NCBI GenBank assembly: GCA_018907035.1
Contig: JACCIC010000219.1
Span: 1 to 64,000, forward strand
DNA from: Sycobia sp. Sy_11
Taxonomy: Eukaryota; Arthropoda; Insecta; Hymenoptera; Epichrysomallidae
Direction of reading: 5' to 3'
DNA: 64,000 nt
Positions 45,691 through 57,436 of this stretch are shown in pieces (the first letter of the stretch is position 1; every line of letters starts with the position of its first letter). The position numbers and the translations under genes were made by a program. The notes under the pieces were generated by a model. That model did no database searches, was not told the DNA's origin, and worked only from the letters and a program-made list of their open reading frames with translations.

Positions 45691-47015
45691 CAAACCCATG
45701 CTATTTCGCATTCTTCTGTGCAGAGTCATGCATGCAGCCGTCGTGTGTCCATGCGTGCACATGTACATGTACTGCGTAGTTTCGGTTTCGCCTGGCTTTT
45801 CTATAGGGGATCAGGAAAATGAATGGGTGTACAATTTAACTCTTCTACAGGCATTCTTGATCATTCTCGTCGCGGGTCCCATGTTCACGGCGCCATTTTA
45901 TATAGTATAGCCCAAACTCGAGGTTATTACTTACTGTGTGTCGATGTATGCATGGGCACTTCCGCGCCGCTGCTCGCGAGCTCAGCTAGAAAGAGGACAG
46001 GGAAAAGGGAATGAAACACGCGGCAGTCTTTATGAGGTTTTAACAATTATAATACGTTTTATTATATGAAACATTCTTACAATGATAGAGTAGCTCCTAC
46101 GCTACTTGCTAGTTGCGGGTTTCGTGACGATACAATAAAGATAACATGAATACGCGATTATATTAAATGCAGGGAAGAGGGACACGGAACGGGATGCTAT
46201 ATTACTACGACACGGGGGGAACGCTGATACGAAGTGGAACGGTACACTATACAAAATACGTACGCGATATATTACATAAAGATATTACATAAAGATATTC
46301 GAATACAACATTAGTCTAAAGACGCGACAGATACTCTACTTTTACTTAACCGCTACGCGACACGCGGGGATCGCGGGACACGGGTGCGGCGGCGAGCCAG
46401 GAGCCTAGCTGCACATACATATAAAAACAACGAAAGAAATAAAAGGCTACTTGCCGTCGACGACGATGCTGTCGTTGGCCTCGAAGATCACTCGTGCTCG
46501 CTGCTGTCGCCTCGTATCAGTGCGGCTGGACGCTTTCCCTCTCTCTTTCTCACTTACACGAATGCGTAAGGACGTGGCGGGCCGCGCCTCTATTTCTCGC
46601 TGCTCCTCGTCCGCTTGCGCGATTGTGCTCGGTCGCAGCTAGCAACCGATGATGGCGTCGCTGGCTCGCGCCGGTACATGTACATACCCGTGCACGTAAT
46701 TGTCACAAATCTCACCTTAAAAACACGTCGACACGACGGACGCTAATATGGCGACCTCGAACCTTTACACGACTTCAGTCGACGGAAAAGAAAGACAATG
46801 AATATAACAAAATGTGACAAACGAAAGTGCGTCAAACTGAAGGAACGCCGGAGACGAAAATGCTCTCTGCTCTCCTTTTCGAGTCGCGTACCTACAGTTG
46901 CGCTCCAAGCGCCCTGCGGCTCGCGCGTACAATTTCACTAGTTCGTGCGAACACTCGCGGCTTCACCCGAGCGCTCTAACCTACAACCGCCGTTCGGGCG
47001 GTTACAATATAAATA
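45691..47015. other. GC-rich block left of the mariner, unidentified
   Basis: Sharply higher GC than its surroundings, with CpG-rich stretches (46330-46990) and a small hairpin ACCGCC-GTTCG-GGCGGT at 46988-47004. No stable long ORF. It could be LTR or other element sequence, or a host regulatory region. Confidence 0.35.
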
Positions 47016-47017
47016 TA

Positions 47018-48297
47018 TCAGGTATGTGAATAAGTCTTTCCCGTTTTTTTTTTTCAAATTTTGAGCCTTTATTGTGAAAAAATGGTTACAAATGAATTAT
47101 TGAAAGTATTGGCCATCGCTAGCTACAACTTTTTCCCATCTTTCTGGTAACATACGAATCCCGTTGCGAAAAAATTCGACCGGTTTGGCCTCTATCCAGT
47201 CATCCACCCATTTTTTGGCTTCCTCGTAGGAATGGAAGTGCTGGTCAGCCAGGCCATGCGTCATCGATCTGAAGAGATGGTAATCAGACGGAGCAACGTC
47301 TGGACTATACGGCGGATGGGGTAGGACTTCCCATTTGAGCGTTTCTAAGTATGTTTTCACCGGCGGTGTAACATGTGGGCGAGCATTGTCCTGTTGCAAA
47401 ATAACTTTGTCGTGCCTGTCGGAGTATTGTGGCCGTTTTTCTCGCAGTGCGCGGCTCAAACGCATCAATTGTCGTCGATAGACCTCGCCTGTGATCCTTT
47501 CATTCGGTTTCAGAAGCTCATAGTAAACCACACCTAGCTGGTCCCACCATATACAGAGCATGAGCTTGGCGCCATGAATATTTGGCTTGGCCGTCGATGA
47601 TGATGCATGGCCGGGTAGTCCCCATGATTTTCTTCGATTCGGATTATCGTAACGTATCCACTTTTCATCGCCAGTCACGATACGATGCGGAAAACCCTTT
47701 CTTTTATGTCGCTGAAGCAGCTGTTCGCAAGTGAAAAAACGCCGTTCGACGTCTCTCAGCTTCAGTTCGTACGGCACCCAATTTCCTTGCTTTTGGATCA
47801 TTCCCATGGCTTTCAAACGCTTGGAAATGGTTGTAATGTTCCAATGCTTCAGCAAGTTCTTCTTGCGTTTGACAAGAATCTTCATCAAGCAAAGTCGCCA
47901 ATTCTCGATCTTCAAAGATTTGCGACCGCCCGGAACGCTCCTTGTCTTCCACCTCGAAATCACCGCTTTTGAAGCGTCGAAACCATCCGCGAACACTTGA
48001 ATCATCGACAAAACCTTCTCCATAAGCCTCCTGAAGCAATCGATGCGTCTCGGCAGCAGATTTCTTCAAATTGAACCAATAAAGTGAAACTTCCCGCAAA
48101 TGACGTCGACTCGGCTCAAATTTCGACATTTTCACGATATCAAAAATTTATGATGCGAAAAAATTTTAACTAATGTGTTAGTATGGAATTTTTGACATAT
48201 GAATAAGCTTTGATTATGACATATGTAACCATTGAATACTCGCACAGTATTGGTGGCGCCATCTCTTACAAAAAACGGGAAAGACTTATTCACACTC

Positions 48298-48301
<4 letters not shown>
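47018..48301 (-). mobile_element. mariner element, nearly full length, intact TIRs
   Basis: 1,284 bp with TIRs TCAGGTATGTGAATAAGTCT (47018) and, inverted at the right, TTAGGAGTGTGAATAAGTCT (to 48301), followed by CCCGTTTTTT. TA flanks at 47016-47017 and 48302-48303; the right TA is the start of a (TA)n tract. The transposase is on the minus strand with one visible frame disruption. Size and TIRs are those of complete mariners. Confidence 0.9.
47097..48135 (-). pseudogene. mariner transposase (DD34D) with one frame disruption
   Basis: The start ATG is at 48135 (MKMSKFEPSRRHLREVSLYW). The N-terminal helix-turn-helix domain follows (WFRRFKSGDFEVEDKERSGR). After LAEAL near 47850 the frame shifts by a small indel, and the rest is open to the stop after 47097: ISKRLKAMGMIQKQGNWVP, first Asp in IVTGDEKWI, second in LQQDNARPH, third in YSPDVAPSDYHLF. 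The last two Asp are 34 residues apart (DD34D), and the protein ends in WEKVVASDGQYFQ. All catalytic residues remain; only the indel near 47835-47860 blocks a full product. The motifs resemble the Mos1/Mboumar group, but the subfamily is uncertain. Confidence 0.9.

Positions 48302-48351
<50 letters not shown>
48301..48351. repeat. (TA)n microsatellite at mariner flank
   Basis: About 50 bp of pure TA touching the right mariner TIR. Mariners target TA, so insertion into a TA tract is plausible. Confidence 0.9.
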
Positions 48352-48355
<4 letters not shown>

Positions 48356-49030
48356 AACCGTCATTTCGACGATTGCGGATATAGAGAAGTTCGATATCTC
48401 GACATCGAGTGCGATCGAGAGCGACGCGATGTTAACGCACTGCACACGCGACAAAAAGAACATACGGTCGAACCGCTGAGCTTAGCAGACGTACCCCGAA
48501 CCCACTCTCACAGAAACCACCTACGACCGAGAAACAAAGGAGAGAGAAGAAGAAAGAGTTGAACATCGAGTGTGCCACCTCCTTACACTGTATCACCCAC
48601 GCACGACGGTGATACTGATCGTCCCATGGGAACAGCGACAAACATGAAGAGCGCAAGGACATGCAACCCATAGGACCATACTCAGTGCTGCTGAATTAGC
48701 CGTCATCTTGCTGGCATCTTCGGCGCGAGATCGCAGTCGAGACGCCGCTCTCTATTACCACCGCACGGCATCTAGCCCGTGCCTCCTAGACGACTGCCAC
48801 CCGGAGCCAAGAGCCCGCTGATCAACGCCGTTTATTAAGCAAGTACCGCAGTCTATCTTATAGTAGATTCCGCGTTCTCCCATTTCACGTCACGTCCTTC
48901 ACGGAGTGTACTCATCCCCCTTTCTTCCCCTACCGCATACCGCTAATGTTGTATGTTTTCCCTGTAATAGAATCCGCTTGGGAATGAGTCTAATGTTGCG
49001 TTCAATAAATGTAACCTTGTCTATAATACG
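48352..49030. other. GC-richer, LTR-like segment
   Basis: Distinct composition from both sides, C/A-rich with ACCACC and CGACG motifs, ending in TTCAATAAATGTAACCTTGT (near 48999), which looks like an LTR-type polyadenylation region. No partner repeat was found in the window, so at best a solo LTR. Confidence 0.3.
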
Positions 49031-51394
49031 CCCATCTATTGTGTAATAAAGAATGTTCATTTTAGTTTAAATAGAGTGTATTAGATCAGCTTTATTTTTT
49101 TCCTACCCCCGCATCAGGATACAGTAGTGTAGAGAACATATAAGCTGAGGTAAGTGTAGCTGTGTGTGTGTGTGTGTGTGTGTGTTATATAATAATATAA
49201 TATATACACAGACATGTATGTTATATATTATATAATAATATAATTAATGATAAATTGATGGTGCAAATTTTGTCACTAAAACTTTGTATGTGGCTTCAGG
49301 CTTTAAAATTTATACAATAGATCTGTAACTTTTATTGACCTTTGTGATATACTGTTACAATAATATTGTACTTATAGTATATAAAAATAATTCTGCGAAA
49401 AGTTTGCGAATATTATATGGAATAAGACCATTATGTCAATTTTAGATTCTATATTTCAATAGTTGTATCGGGATTCTTCTGTTATTCAGAATCTCTTTCA
49501 TTTTATATACGAGGGTGGACGTAACTGTAATTGGGCTGTGGTGAGAAGACAAACTGGCGATAGTCGATGTTCAACCAGGTATGCATTAAGGAAACGTTTA
49601 CTGAGTTAATGTGAGAAATTCTATCATTGTGAGTGTATCGGTCCGGCGCAGAAATCCAACTGTTTACGTACACGAATCGTGCCGGGATAACGTATCTCTC
49701 ATCTTGGAGCAGGTGGGAAAGATGCTCCTTTTAGAAGAAGATTGATTGTAAATTATTTTTTTGACGGAGGGTAGAGATTTAACTTTCTCCTCTCTCCAAG
49801 TGCACTACAAACCCCCACTCGCTTTTCTTCAAATGTATGCTATTGAAAGAGTAACCTCAGTGTCACCGCCTTGCGGCCAGTTCTGTCTCAAAATCATGCC
49901 GTGTAAGTTAACACGATTTTACCGGAGTTTCCACTCCTTCTCTGTACTCTTCATATTCATATTAATTATTTGCTTTATTTATGTTCAAGGTTATTTGCAA
50001 GATAGATTTTCTTTATTTATATAGTAGTAATTTAATTATCAGAGCATCAACATAAATATCACAGGTGCTTTTACTTAATCAGATAATAAACCATTATTTT
50101 TCGAAAGGATAAAATTAATTGGTAAAGTGAAGATGATTTGAACGAATAAACTATAATAAATTTATGTATTTTTTAAGTATCCTTTTTAGTTTTTATAGAA
50201 ATTGTTAGTTGCATAAATAAACTTGCAAAAAAATTGTAAGATCATACAAAACTTAAATATCTAATACAAAGGAGATTTGATTTATAATTCCTATAATATC
50301 GGAAAAATTTCTACTGGTTTTAAATACAGCAACGGACATTTGAATAATATATACTTGCTTATAAAAACAATAGAAGATGAGTTGTTAATCTTATTATCGT
50401 TACTACAACTTTTATTGTTAAGAAGAGCTTTTTCTGCTAGAGAAGTTTACTGAAGATTATACAGATGCCATTCGACTATAATTTATTATTTCTTTGTTCA
50501 TAATTGCGAGTTGTATTATGAAAGTACAATATATACAAGCTGTATTTATTAGCTCATTTTTTGAGTTTTTTGGCTCATTGGATGAAAATAAGAAACCTGT
50601 CACATGCAATCTTTAAAGCGTTTTTGCATAGTAAGTAGTAATTTTATTTTGCTTCATTTTTGGTTTATTAATTGTTGTACATTTTTGTTTTTTATATCAA
50701 TAAAGTATTCTTTTATAGTTTTCTTCATAGTATATTAATAGTAATAATAATGCTTCTTTGTGTTCTCTTTTTTATGTTATATTGATCAAATTCTAATTTC
50801 TTTAACGACAAATTTTTGCCTAAGGGCAATTTTAATATCTCTTGTCACATCATTTATTCATTTTATTTTGTAAATACCCAAGTTATTTAAAATTCAAATT
50901 CGTTTATCTTTTTTATAATGAAAATTAAGTGAAAGAATGCTCATTTAAGGATAGTTTGTTTCAAGGAGATGAATGATTCAGATAACATTTTTATATAGGT
51001 AAAAATGGCACAAACAAGCAAATTTTCCTTCTTTTGACTAAAATGTTGGGTATATTATAAATCCCTATTATTATTAATTATTTCTATAAATTATTTTTAA
51101 GTTGAATTAATAAATATTTTTATGAGTCTTAATGTCTTTATAAAATAATATAATATAATTAGAATTATAGCTAGATTAAAATATAAATATTACTATTAAA
51201 AAGTATAAATATTCTATTGTTAGCACAGATTTTTCATCTAATATATGTAATGTATTGAAATGTTGCAATTAATTTTTTTGCAATGAAAATATGTGATTGA
51301 TTATTCTTCAGTAATAAATTTAGTAAAGTTGGTAATTATGACAATAAGATCATCCTTTGCGAACAGTAATATATTAATATTTTATTTTATAGCA
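49031..51394. other. AT-rich non-coding region
   Basis: (TG)n at 49160-49186. The open frame 49761-50024 has a hydrophobic end but no recognised family. Nothing else seen. Confidence 0.45.
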
Positions 51395-51492
51395 GTAGTT
51401 TTTATATTTCACACTTTATGGGGGTAGTTTCAAATAAGAACAGCTTAATTCTCATTATATAATTATAATTATACTATTTTAAGACTGTAAGG
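51395..51492 (+). mobile_element. PLE pLTR fragment
   Basis: AGTAGTTTTTATATTTCACA, then GGGGGTAGTTTCAAATAAGA, CAGCTTAATTCTCATTAT and AAGACTGTAAGG reproduce the order of the pLTR tail (AGTAATTTC…, GGGTGA-TATAAACAAGGACAG, CTGTCATTAT, GACTGTAAGA). Confidence 0.55.
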
Positions 51493-52828
51493 CGTATATA
51501 ACTGTTTGTTAGTATAGTCAAAAACATAGACTTATATAAGAACAGTTATTATGGGTGGGTATATTTTCAGAGATCATTGATCCATAGGATGGCGTTTTCA
51601 TTCAATTTTGATGGGTAAATATAAGTTATCATTAGGTTTTACTAACAGCCAGATACGCTGCCGAATGTTGCTAATTATTGGTATAGCGATAGCAAGAAAA
51701 AGTTTTTTGATGGTATGACTAATGAACGGCTTGACAAATTTAATTATTTATTTTTAATAGAAAAAATACTCATGTTATATTTAATTTGTTATTATTTCTT
51801 GGATGCATTAATATTTATTATAGTAATAAAAATATGCTTTAATTTAATTCTATTACATAAAACTCTGCTTTTAACTAATATTAATTTGCAAATATATTCA
51901 CTTGAACTAGTATATTTGAAGAAAAAATATTTGCAAAATTCTAAATTGACAAATTAAAAAGAAATGTTAAGGCAAATTTTTAATTCTCTATGGGAACTAC
52001 CAAAAAAATGGCAGTTATCTCTTATCTGGAAGGAAAGCGTTAGTATTATTCAAAAATCTAAGAGCACCGTACGTACATATATGTTACAAATGTCAGTTAT
52101 CTAATGTAAACTTAAAAAAGTAATTTATTGCACATAAATATTATTATGGTTTTCCTTAAAAGAATTTATAAAATAAGTGTAAAAAACACATTGAAAGGTC
52201 CAAACGTTGGTATTTTTTAATACTCATGAATATTTATAGTATGTTAATCATCGGAGCAGTAGAAAAATTAAAAACAAATAACGTATATAGTGGTCCCTAA
52301 AAATATAAAAGTCCATTACTGATTAAAAATTTTGTATTGTCCCTTTCTCTGGTAAGGGAGGTGGTATTTTCAGTAAGAATATGTGTATTCTCATGGTTTA
52401 TAATTTCGGGTGTTCAAGAGTCACCAAAGAGTCAGTACAAGTTATAATATTATGGATAATGACTGAACTTTTATGCTTAGTTTCTATCCGCAATCAATTT
52501 CTGTCAGTGATATCTATAACTAAGACATGCATGAGAGCTCATGTACGATTTTCACAGAGTTTTAAACCTTTTTCATTTATAACCTTTCGAAGTTATAGTT
52601 ACACAATTTATAAAAATTGCTTAATGAAAACTGATAATTTATTTTCAAAAATGAACTTCTAAAACGATTACTGTGATATCAACAAATTGACAATATTAAG
52701 AAAGGTCATTATTTTCAATAATATTATTATAAAATCAAATTATAGAAATAAAATTGATTGGCCTTTTATATACCTTTTCTTTTCTTTTTATATACTTTTT
52801 CTATTCCGCATACTCTTAAATATGGTCA

Positions 52829-52883
<55 letters not shown>

Positions 52884-52957
52884 CTGAAATTTTTTTACAG
52901 TTTATATGCGTTGAAATAATGGACACTTTAAAATCCTGAAAAATTTTTTTAGAAAAA
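51493..52957. other. AT-rich region, no supported gene
   Basis: Open frames 51715-51957 and 52381-52662 are hydrophobic but unrecognised. (TA)n at 52831-52881. Confidence 0.4.
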
Positions 52958-53491
52958 GATGGTGTCTATTAGATCAGAAATTATTAAATATTTTCAAGCG
53001 CAAGTTATGCAGCGCGCGACACATAGTGTACGGTGTATTTCCCATTTCGCAGTAGCAGACAAAGTAACTTTACAAATTATTGGTTTACCAATGTTAATAA
53101 TTTATAGAAATATGTAATCTTTAGAGTATCACTTTTATTCTTCATTCACTCATCTACAAACTCCAATTTATAAAAATGTTGTGCCTATTTTAGATCAACA
53201 GTTGAACAGATAAGAACCCAGCACGCTCATCGTGCGTTCCAATTTTTAGATACTCGAATATATTTTCCGACTTTAATATTCGTTATGTTATATTATGTGT
53301 GGGAATATGTTTATTAATTAGCTTTATGAATATGATGATTAAAAGGCTTCTTAAATTTTAAAAATTAGTTCAGCGCAAAATGAATTTTGCTATTACTGCA
53401 GCATTTAGAAATATAGCGTATGTCACGCGCTGGCGTACTCTATAACTTCTACTTGGAAATATTTAATAACTTTTCATCTAATAGAGACGTC
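52958..53491. repeat. Imperfect inverted repeat, arms ~65-70 bp
   Basis: The left arm (52958-53022) has TCTATTAGAT, TTATTAAATATTTTCAAG, AAGTTATGCAG and GCGCGCGAC. The right arm (53422-53491) is its imperfect complement (GTCACGCGCTGGCG … CTTGGAAATATTTAATAACT … ATCTAATAGAGACGTC). A related outer segment (CATCTACAAA-CTCCAATTTATAAA, near 53150-53180) is the complement of 53495-53530. Probably a non-autonomous DNA element. Confidence 0.6.
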
Positions 53492-53709
53492 CAATTTTTA
53501 AAAAGTGGATTTTGTAGATGAAAGAATAGAGAACAAAATAGTATTAATTACAATCCATTTCAGTTTGGCAAGGGCATGTTACAATTATTTAAACAATTAA
53601 ATTGCTTATACTTTTAAGTTTTTAAACATTAACATTTCTTATCAAATTCCGCAATATTTCAATTACATATATATTTGTATAGATAGTCGATTCGATCGTT
53701 CAATATCTT

Positions 53710-54057
53710 TTGAAAATTTCTTTTCATTCTTTCTGACAATCTTCTAACATATAGTAAAATAATAATTATACCCATATTAACATCAACTCTTACATTATTT
53801 CTATTTTCGGTATTATAAATGTCAAACAATCTCTCTGCAATTTATTAATACATTTAATTGGATATTCATTAGTAATGAAAGTTTCCTTTCCTATCTGCAA
53901 ATTATTCTCTCTAAAATCCTTATATAACCATTTTATTTCTTTGTCAATCACACCTTTCAGGATCCCAATTTTGTTTTTGAATTGGTGGTGTGAATTAAAA
54001 TCTAAAAACCTACCTGACGAAGAAGGTTTTCTATACCAATTAAGCTTCACTTTGTTA
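53710..54057 (-). pseudogene. PLE fragment, C-terminal RT part (left of mariner)
   Basis: Minus-strand KLNWYRKPSSSGRFLDFNSH (54049-53990), FKNKIGILKGVIDKEIKW and NEYPIKCIN match the post-palm part of the PLE protein. It is continuous with 55347-55618 once the mariner is removed. Confidence 0.85.
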
Positions 54058-55344
54058 TTAGGTGTACAAATAAGTTTCCGCCTTTTTTTATAAAGAAATA
54101 AGAATTTATTCTAAAAAAAGATACAAATAATATCATTCAAAATATTGCCCATCACTTTCTACTACTTTTGACCACCTTTCGGGCAGCAAGTGAATACCTC
54201 GTCTAAAAAATTGCTCGTCTTTGAGACGATCCACGAATCGACCCATTTCTTCACTTCCGCGTAAGACGTGAAGTGTTGTTCAGCCAGACCATGAGTGATC
54301 GACGGGAATAGATGGTAATCTGAAGGAGCAATGTCTGATGAATACAGTGGATGGACTAGCACGTCCCAATTCAGTGTTTCTAGCCTTTTCTCTACGATTT
54401 TTGCAACATGTGGCCGAGCGTCGTTATCATGCTGAAAAATGACTTTATCGTGCCTTTTGGAATATCATGAACGTTTAATCTTCAATGCTCGGCTCAATTT
54501 CATCAGCTATTGTTGGTAACGTTCCCCGGTGACGATTTGATTGTGTTGGAGTAGTTCGTAATAGATTACTCCAAACTGATCCCATCAAGTGCAGAGCATT
54601 AGCTTCTTGCCCTGAATGTTTGGCTTGGCCATTGAAGTAGAAGCATGCCCGGTCTTGCCTTATGACTTCCTACGCTTTGGCTTGTCATAGTGAATCTACT
54701 TTTCGTCTCTCATTACGATTCGATGTAGAAATCCTTTGCGATCTTGTCTTTTGAGCAATTGTTCGCAAGCAAATAAGCGATGCTCGACGTCTCTTAGTTT
54801 CAGTTCGTAAGGAACCCAATTTCCTTGCTTTTGAACCATACCCAGGGTTATCAGACGTTGTGAAATAACTTGCTGAGTCACTCCTAACTCTTCTGCAAGT
54901 TTTTCTTGGGTTTGGCATGGATCTTCCCCCAGTAAAGCTTTCAATTCTGTGTCACCATACACATTGGGCCTTCCACTGCGTGTTTTGTCCCCCGCGTCAA
55001 AATCTCCACTTTTAAATTTTTGGAACCACTTTTGACAACTTCTCTCACTCAAATTAACATTACGATATGCCTTTATGAGTAGCTGATGTGCTTCAGCTAC
55101 AAATTGCTTTAAATGAAAGAAGTAAATTAACAGTTCTTGCAAATGACGCTTACTTGGCTCAAAACTTGATATCTTAACACGATGAAAACTAAGTGATGCT
55201 TGTAAAAAGTCAGAGGTATTAAAAGGTTATACTGTTTAAAGATGTCAACATATACTATACGACTTTTTGCAGCTGCCAATTTCGATGTTATCTTATAGGT
55301 GGCGCTATTTTTTCAAAACGGGGGAAACTTATTTATACACCTAA
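54058..55344 (-). mobile_element. mariner element nested in a PLE
   Basis: 1,287 bp with TIRs TTAGGTGTACAAATAAGTTT (54058) and complementary AAACTTATTTATACACCTAA (55344). TA lies on both sides (54056-54057, 55345-55346). Deleting it restores the PLE sequence TTTGTTATTACTATATCTAA, seen as TTATTATTACTACATCTAAT in the minus copy near 727, so the insertion point is exact. The TIR is related to that of the 47018 mariner. Confidence 0.9.
54165..55175 (-). pseudogene. mariner transposase, decayed
   Basis: The N-terminal part is open at 54696-55142 (FFHLKQFVAEAHQLL, KWFQKFKSGDFDAGDKTRSG, LGVTQQVISQRL, KQGNWVPYELKLRDVEHR). At the first catalytic site TGDEK has become MRDEK. After stops, the C-terminal part continues with HDN-type sequence near 54430 and YSSDIAPSDYHLFPS (54345-54300), which keeps the third Asp. 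It ends with a WIVSKTSNF region instead of the normal end. Confidence 0.8.
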
Positions 55345-55346
55345 TA

Positions 55347-55618
55347 TTACTATATCTAATGACATTGATATATAAAAAACTCAGCTGATTATTGATTTCA
55401 ATTTTTTTGTAAATTTAATTCTCTCATGTACAGTATTTAAAATATCTACCATTTCATCTACAAAAACTCCTGGAACAATTGTAAAGATATCATCAATATA
55501 TCTCTTAAATATAATTGGTTCAAAAATTAATTTTGACAAAGCAGTACTTTCTAATTTTTCTTTATAATTAAATTGGCTATAACTGATGACAAAGATGGCC
55601 TCATTCGACATCCGTTAC
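55347..55618 (-). pseudogene. PLE fragment, RT palm (right of mariner)
   Basis: Minus-strand YIDDIFTIVPGVFVDEMVD (55512-55450), ALSKLIFEPIIFKR and an altered CPMGSP motif (CRMRPSLSSVIA, 55618-55575). The fragment stops at about 55618, where a plus-strand PLE copy begins shortly after. Confidence 0.8.
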
Positions 55619-55689
55619 TACTCTAAATATCGCATTTTTTTTTGAAAATTCTTATCAATATATGTTGGAAAAATGTTCGATTTTTTGCC

Positions 55690-56835
55690 TTAAAGTATTT
55701 TTTGCAAATGGTGGATGTTTTTAATTCCATCCATGATAGAATTAAATATACAAAAGACATAGAATTAGATAAAAATTAAGTTTTTTGGACATTAATGTTA
55801 TTAAAGTTAGTAATAACAGAATATATTTAAATTGGTACAGAAAACCTACATGGTCAGGTAGGTTGTAAATTTTAATTCACATCATCTATTCGGAAACATG
55901 ATAGGTACTGTAATGGTAGTCATCGACAGAGCAATCAAATTATCACACACAGGTTTTAGAAAAGATAATTTATAATTAATTAAAGAGATATTTATTAACA
56001 ATGGTTATAGATATATAGAAAAATATTTAACAATTTTAAAGATAAAAATGATAAATGTTTGAAAACAGGAGTGGTATACATAATAAATTGTAAAGTTTGT
56101 GACAAATATTATATAGGACAAACAGGACCTAAATCAAGAGTATCAGTATAGCTTACGAAGCATGAGTGGTGCATGTAGGCAAAAGAACATAGTTTAAACA
56201 TTCTTTCGATTTTGTCACATTCTTTTGATTTTGAAAATGTAGATATTTTAGAACAAGGTATTAAAAAAATATAAAAGAGAAACTTTTGAAAATATTGATA
56301 TTTTGAAAAATCTCAATAATGTAAATTTAATGTTAGAGTCAAAACTTGGACAACATTTATCATTCTTTATGAATATAAAATTTGTATTTCGCATTTAAGT
56401 TAAAGAAAAAAAGGGGGAGTCCTATAAATGTTATACTAATAAATTTAGAGTGAGGATGGGGTATATAAAGTAGCATGCTGGGTTTTTCCATTCTATTTTA
56501 GTTGCTGAGGATAAACCATAGTTATTCGAAACATCGGACATCAAAGGTGAATCTAAATTTATGGTGGTTGTGTCAGTTAGATTGTCGTTTATTAACATAG
56601 AATATTGTTTTTATTATTTTTATTTTATTTATTATTTTATTTTTTATTTTATTGTATTATTAATTTTATGTTTATTGTTAATTTTTAATTTTGAATATAA
56701 TTTATTGTAGTAAGAAGTTCTATTTCAGATTCTTCTGGGGTGACTATAAACAAGGATAATTTGACTGTCATTATTATTGTTAATATGTTATATTATAAAG
56801 ACTGTAAGATCGATACAAATATTTATTAATTTAAT
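55690..56835 (+). mobile_element. 5'-truncated PLE with pLTR, decayed
   Basis: Plus-strand ORF remnants begin at MVDVFNSIHDRIKYTKD (55709), then LNWYRKPTWSGR (55830-55865), a GIY-YIG remnant VVYIINCKVCDKYYIGQTG (56071-56127) and the 3' coding end near 56370. Then comes the pLTR: hammerhead relic 56498-56535, AT tract, GACTATAAACAAGGATAATT (56742) and ACTGTAAGATCGATACAAAT at the end (56801). Many frameshifts. Confidence 0.8.
56498..56535 (+). ncRNA. Hammerhead-like motif, second PLE subfamily
   Basis: CTGAGGA (56504-56510) keeps the CTGANGA core with G at the variable base, followed by TAAACCATAG, a weak stem II and CGAAACATCGGAC. GAAAC is intact but the stems are weak, so it is probably not active. 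Confidence 0.5.
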
Positions 56836-56837
56836 TA

Positions 56838-57062
56838 TAAAATTTATTTTCTCTTATAATTACCAATGATTTTAACTAAAGATGTTCTACATTATTTTTT
56901 TTACTTCACTATTCCAATTAAAATTATTACTTACAACTTTCGCGATGATTTCTTTCATAGAGGGATTCTTTTTAGTACCTAGTATTCTATGCTTGGCACC
57001 TTTAGAGATGATGTGTATTACTTCTTTTGGTATTTCATTGTCTGTTAGATTGCTGAACCAAA
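56838..57062 (-). pseudogene. Inverted 5' fragment of a PLE
   Basis: Minus-strand FWFSNLTDNEIPKEVIHIIS (57062-57000), SKGAKHRIL and KEIIAKVVSNNFNWNSEVKK match residues about 170-240 of the intact PLE protein. It directly follows the 3' end of the upstream copy and meets the plus-strand 3' fragment at about 57062. Confidence 0.85.
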
Positions 57063-57436
57063 ATTTAAATTTTCGAAAATATAACATTAAATTTTTCTTT
57101 AAAAATAGTAACAATTTAAGTAAGTTAATTAATAATTGCTACGGTCACGATCATCTATGTTTTAAATGTTGAGTTGTTTACAAAATTTATTGTATGGATG
57201 GTAATGAATATTACATTGGACAAACAGGTAGATATTTAAAAAAGAGAATTTATGAGCATAAATATAGTTTACGTAGCTCACATATTACTTCTAGTTTAAA
57301 AGAGCATTGTTTGAAGTTTTTACATTCTTTAGATTTTTAGAATGTGGATATTTTAGAGCATGGTATTAAGATTAAGTATAAAAAGGAGAGTCTTGACAGT
57401 ATTCACATTTCAAAGAATCGAAATAATGTGAATTTA
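57063..57436 (+). pseudogene. PLE 3' fragment with GIY-YIG remnant
   Basis: Plus-strand NFRKYNIKFFFKNSNNLSKL (57069), then after a stop VVYKIYCMDGNEYYIGQTGR (57173-57232), KKRIYEHKYSLRSSHITS and SIHISKNRNNVNL up to a mariner at 57437. The 57170-57430 part is close to copies A/B. The CxxC has changed to CMDG. The next PLE bases are not seen beyond the mariner. Confidence 0.85.

Noticed and set aside
52381..52662. Hydrophobic open frame considered as an odorant-receptor exon
   Set aside because: No conserved receptor motif or splice context could be found; it may be chance.
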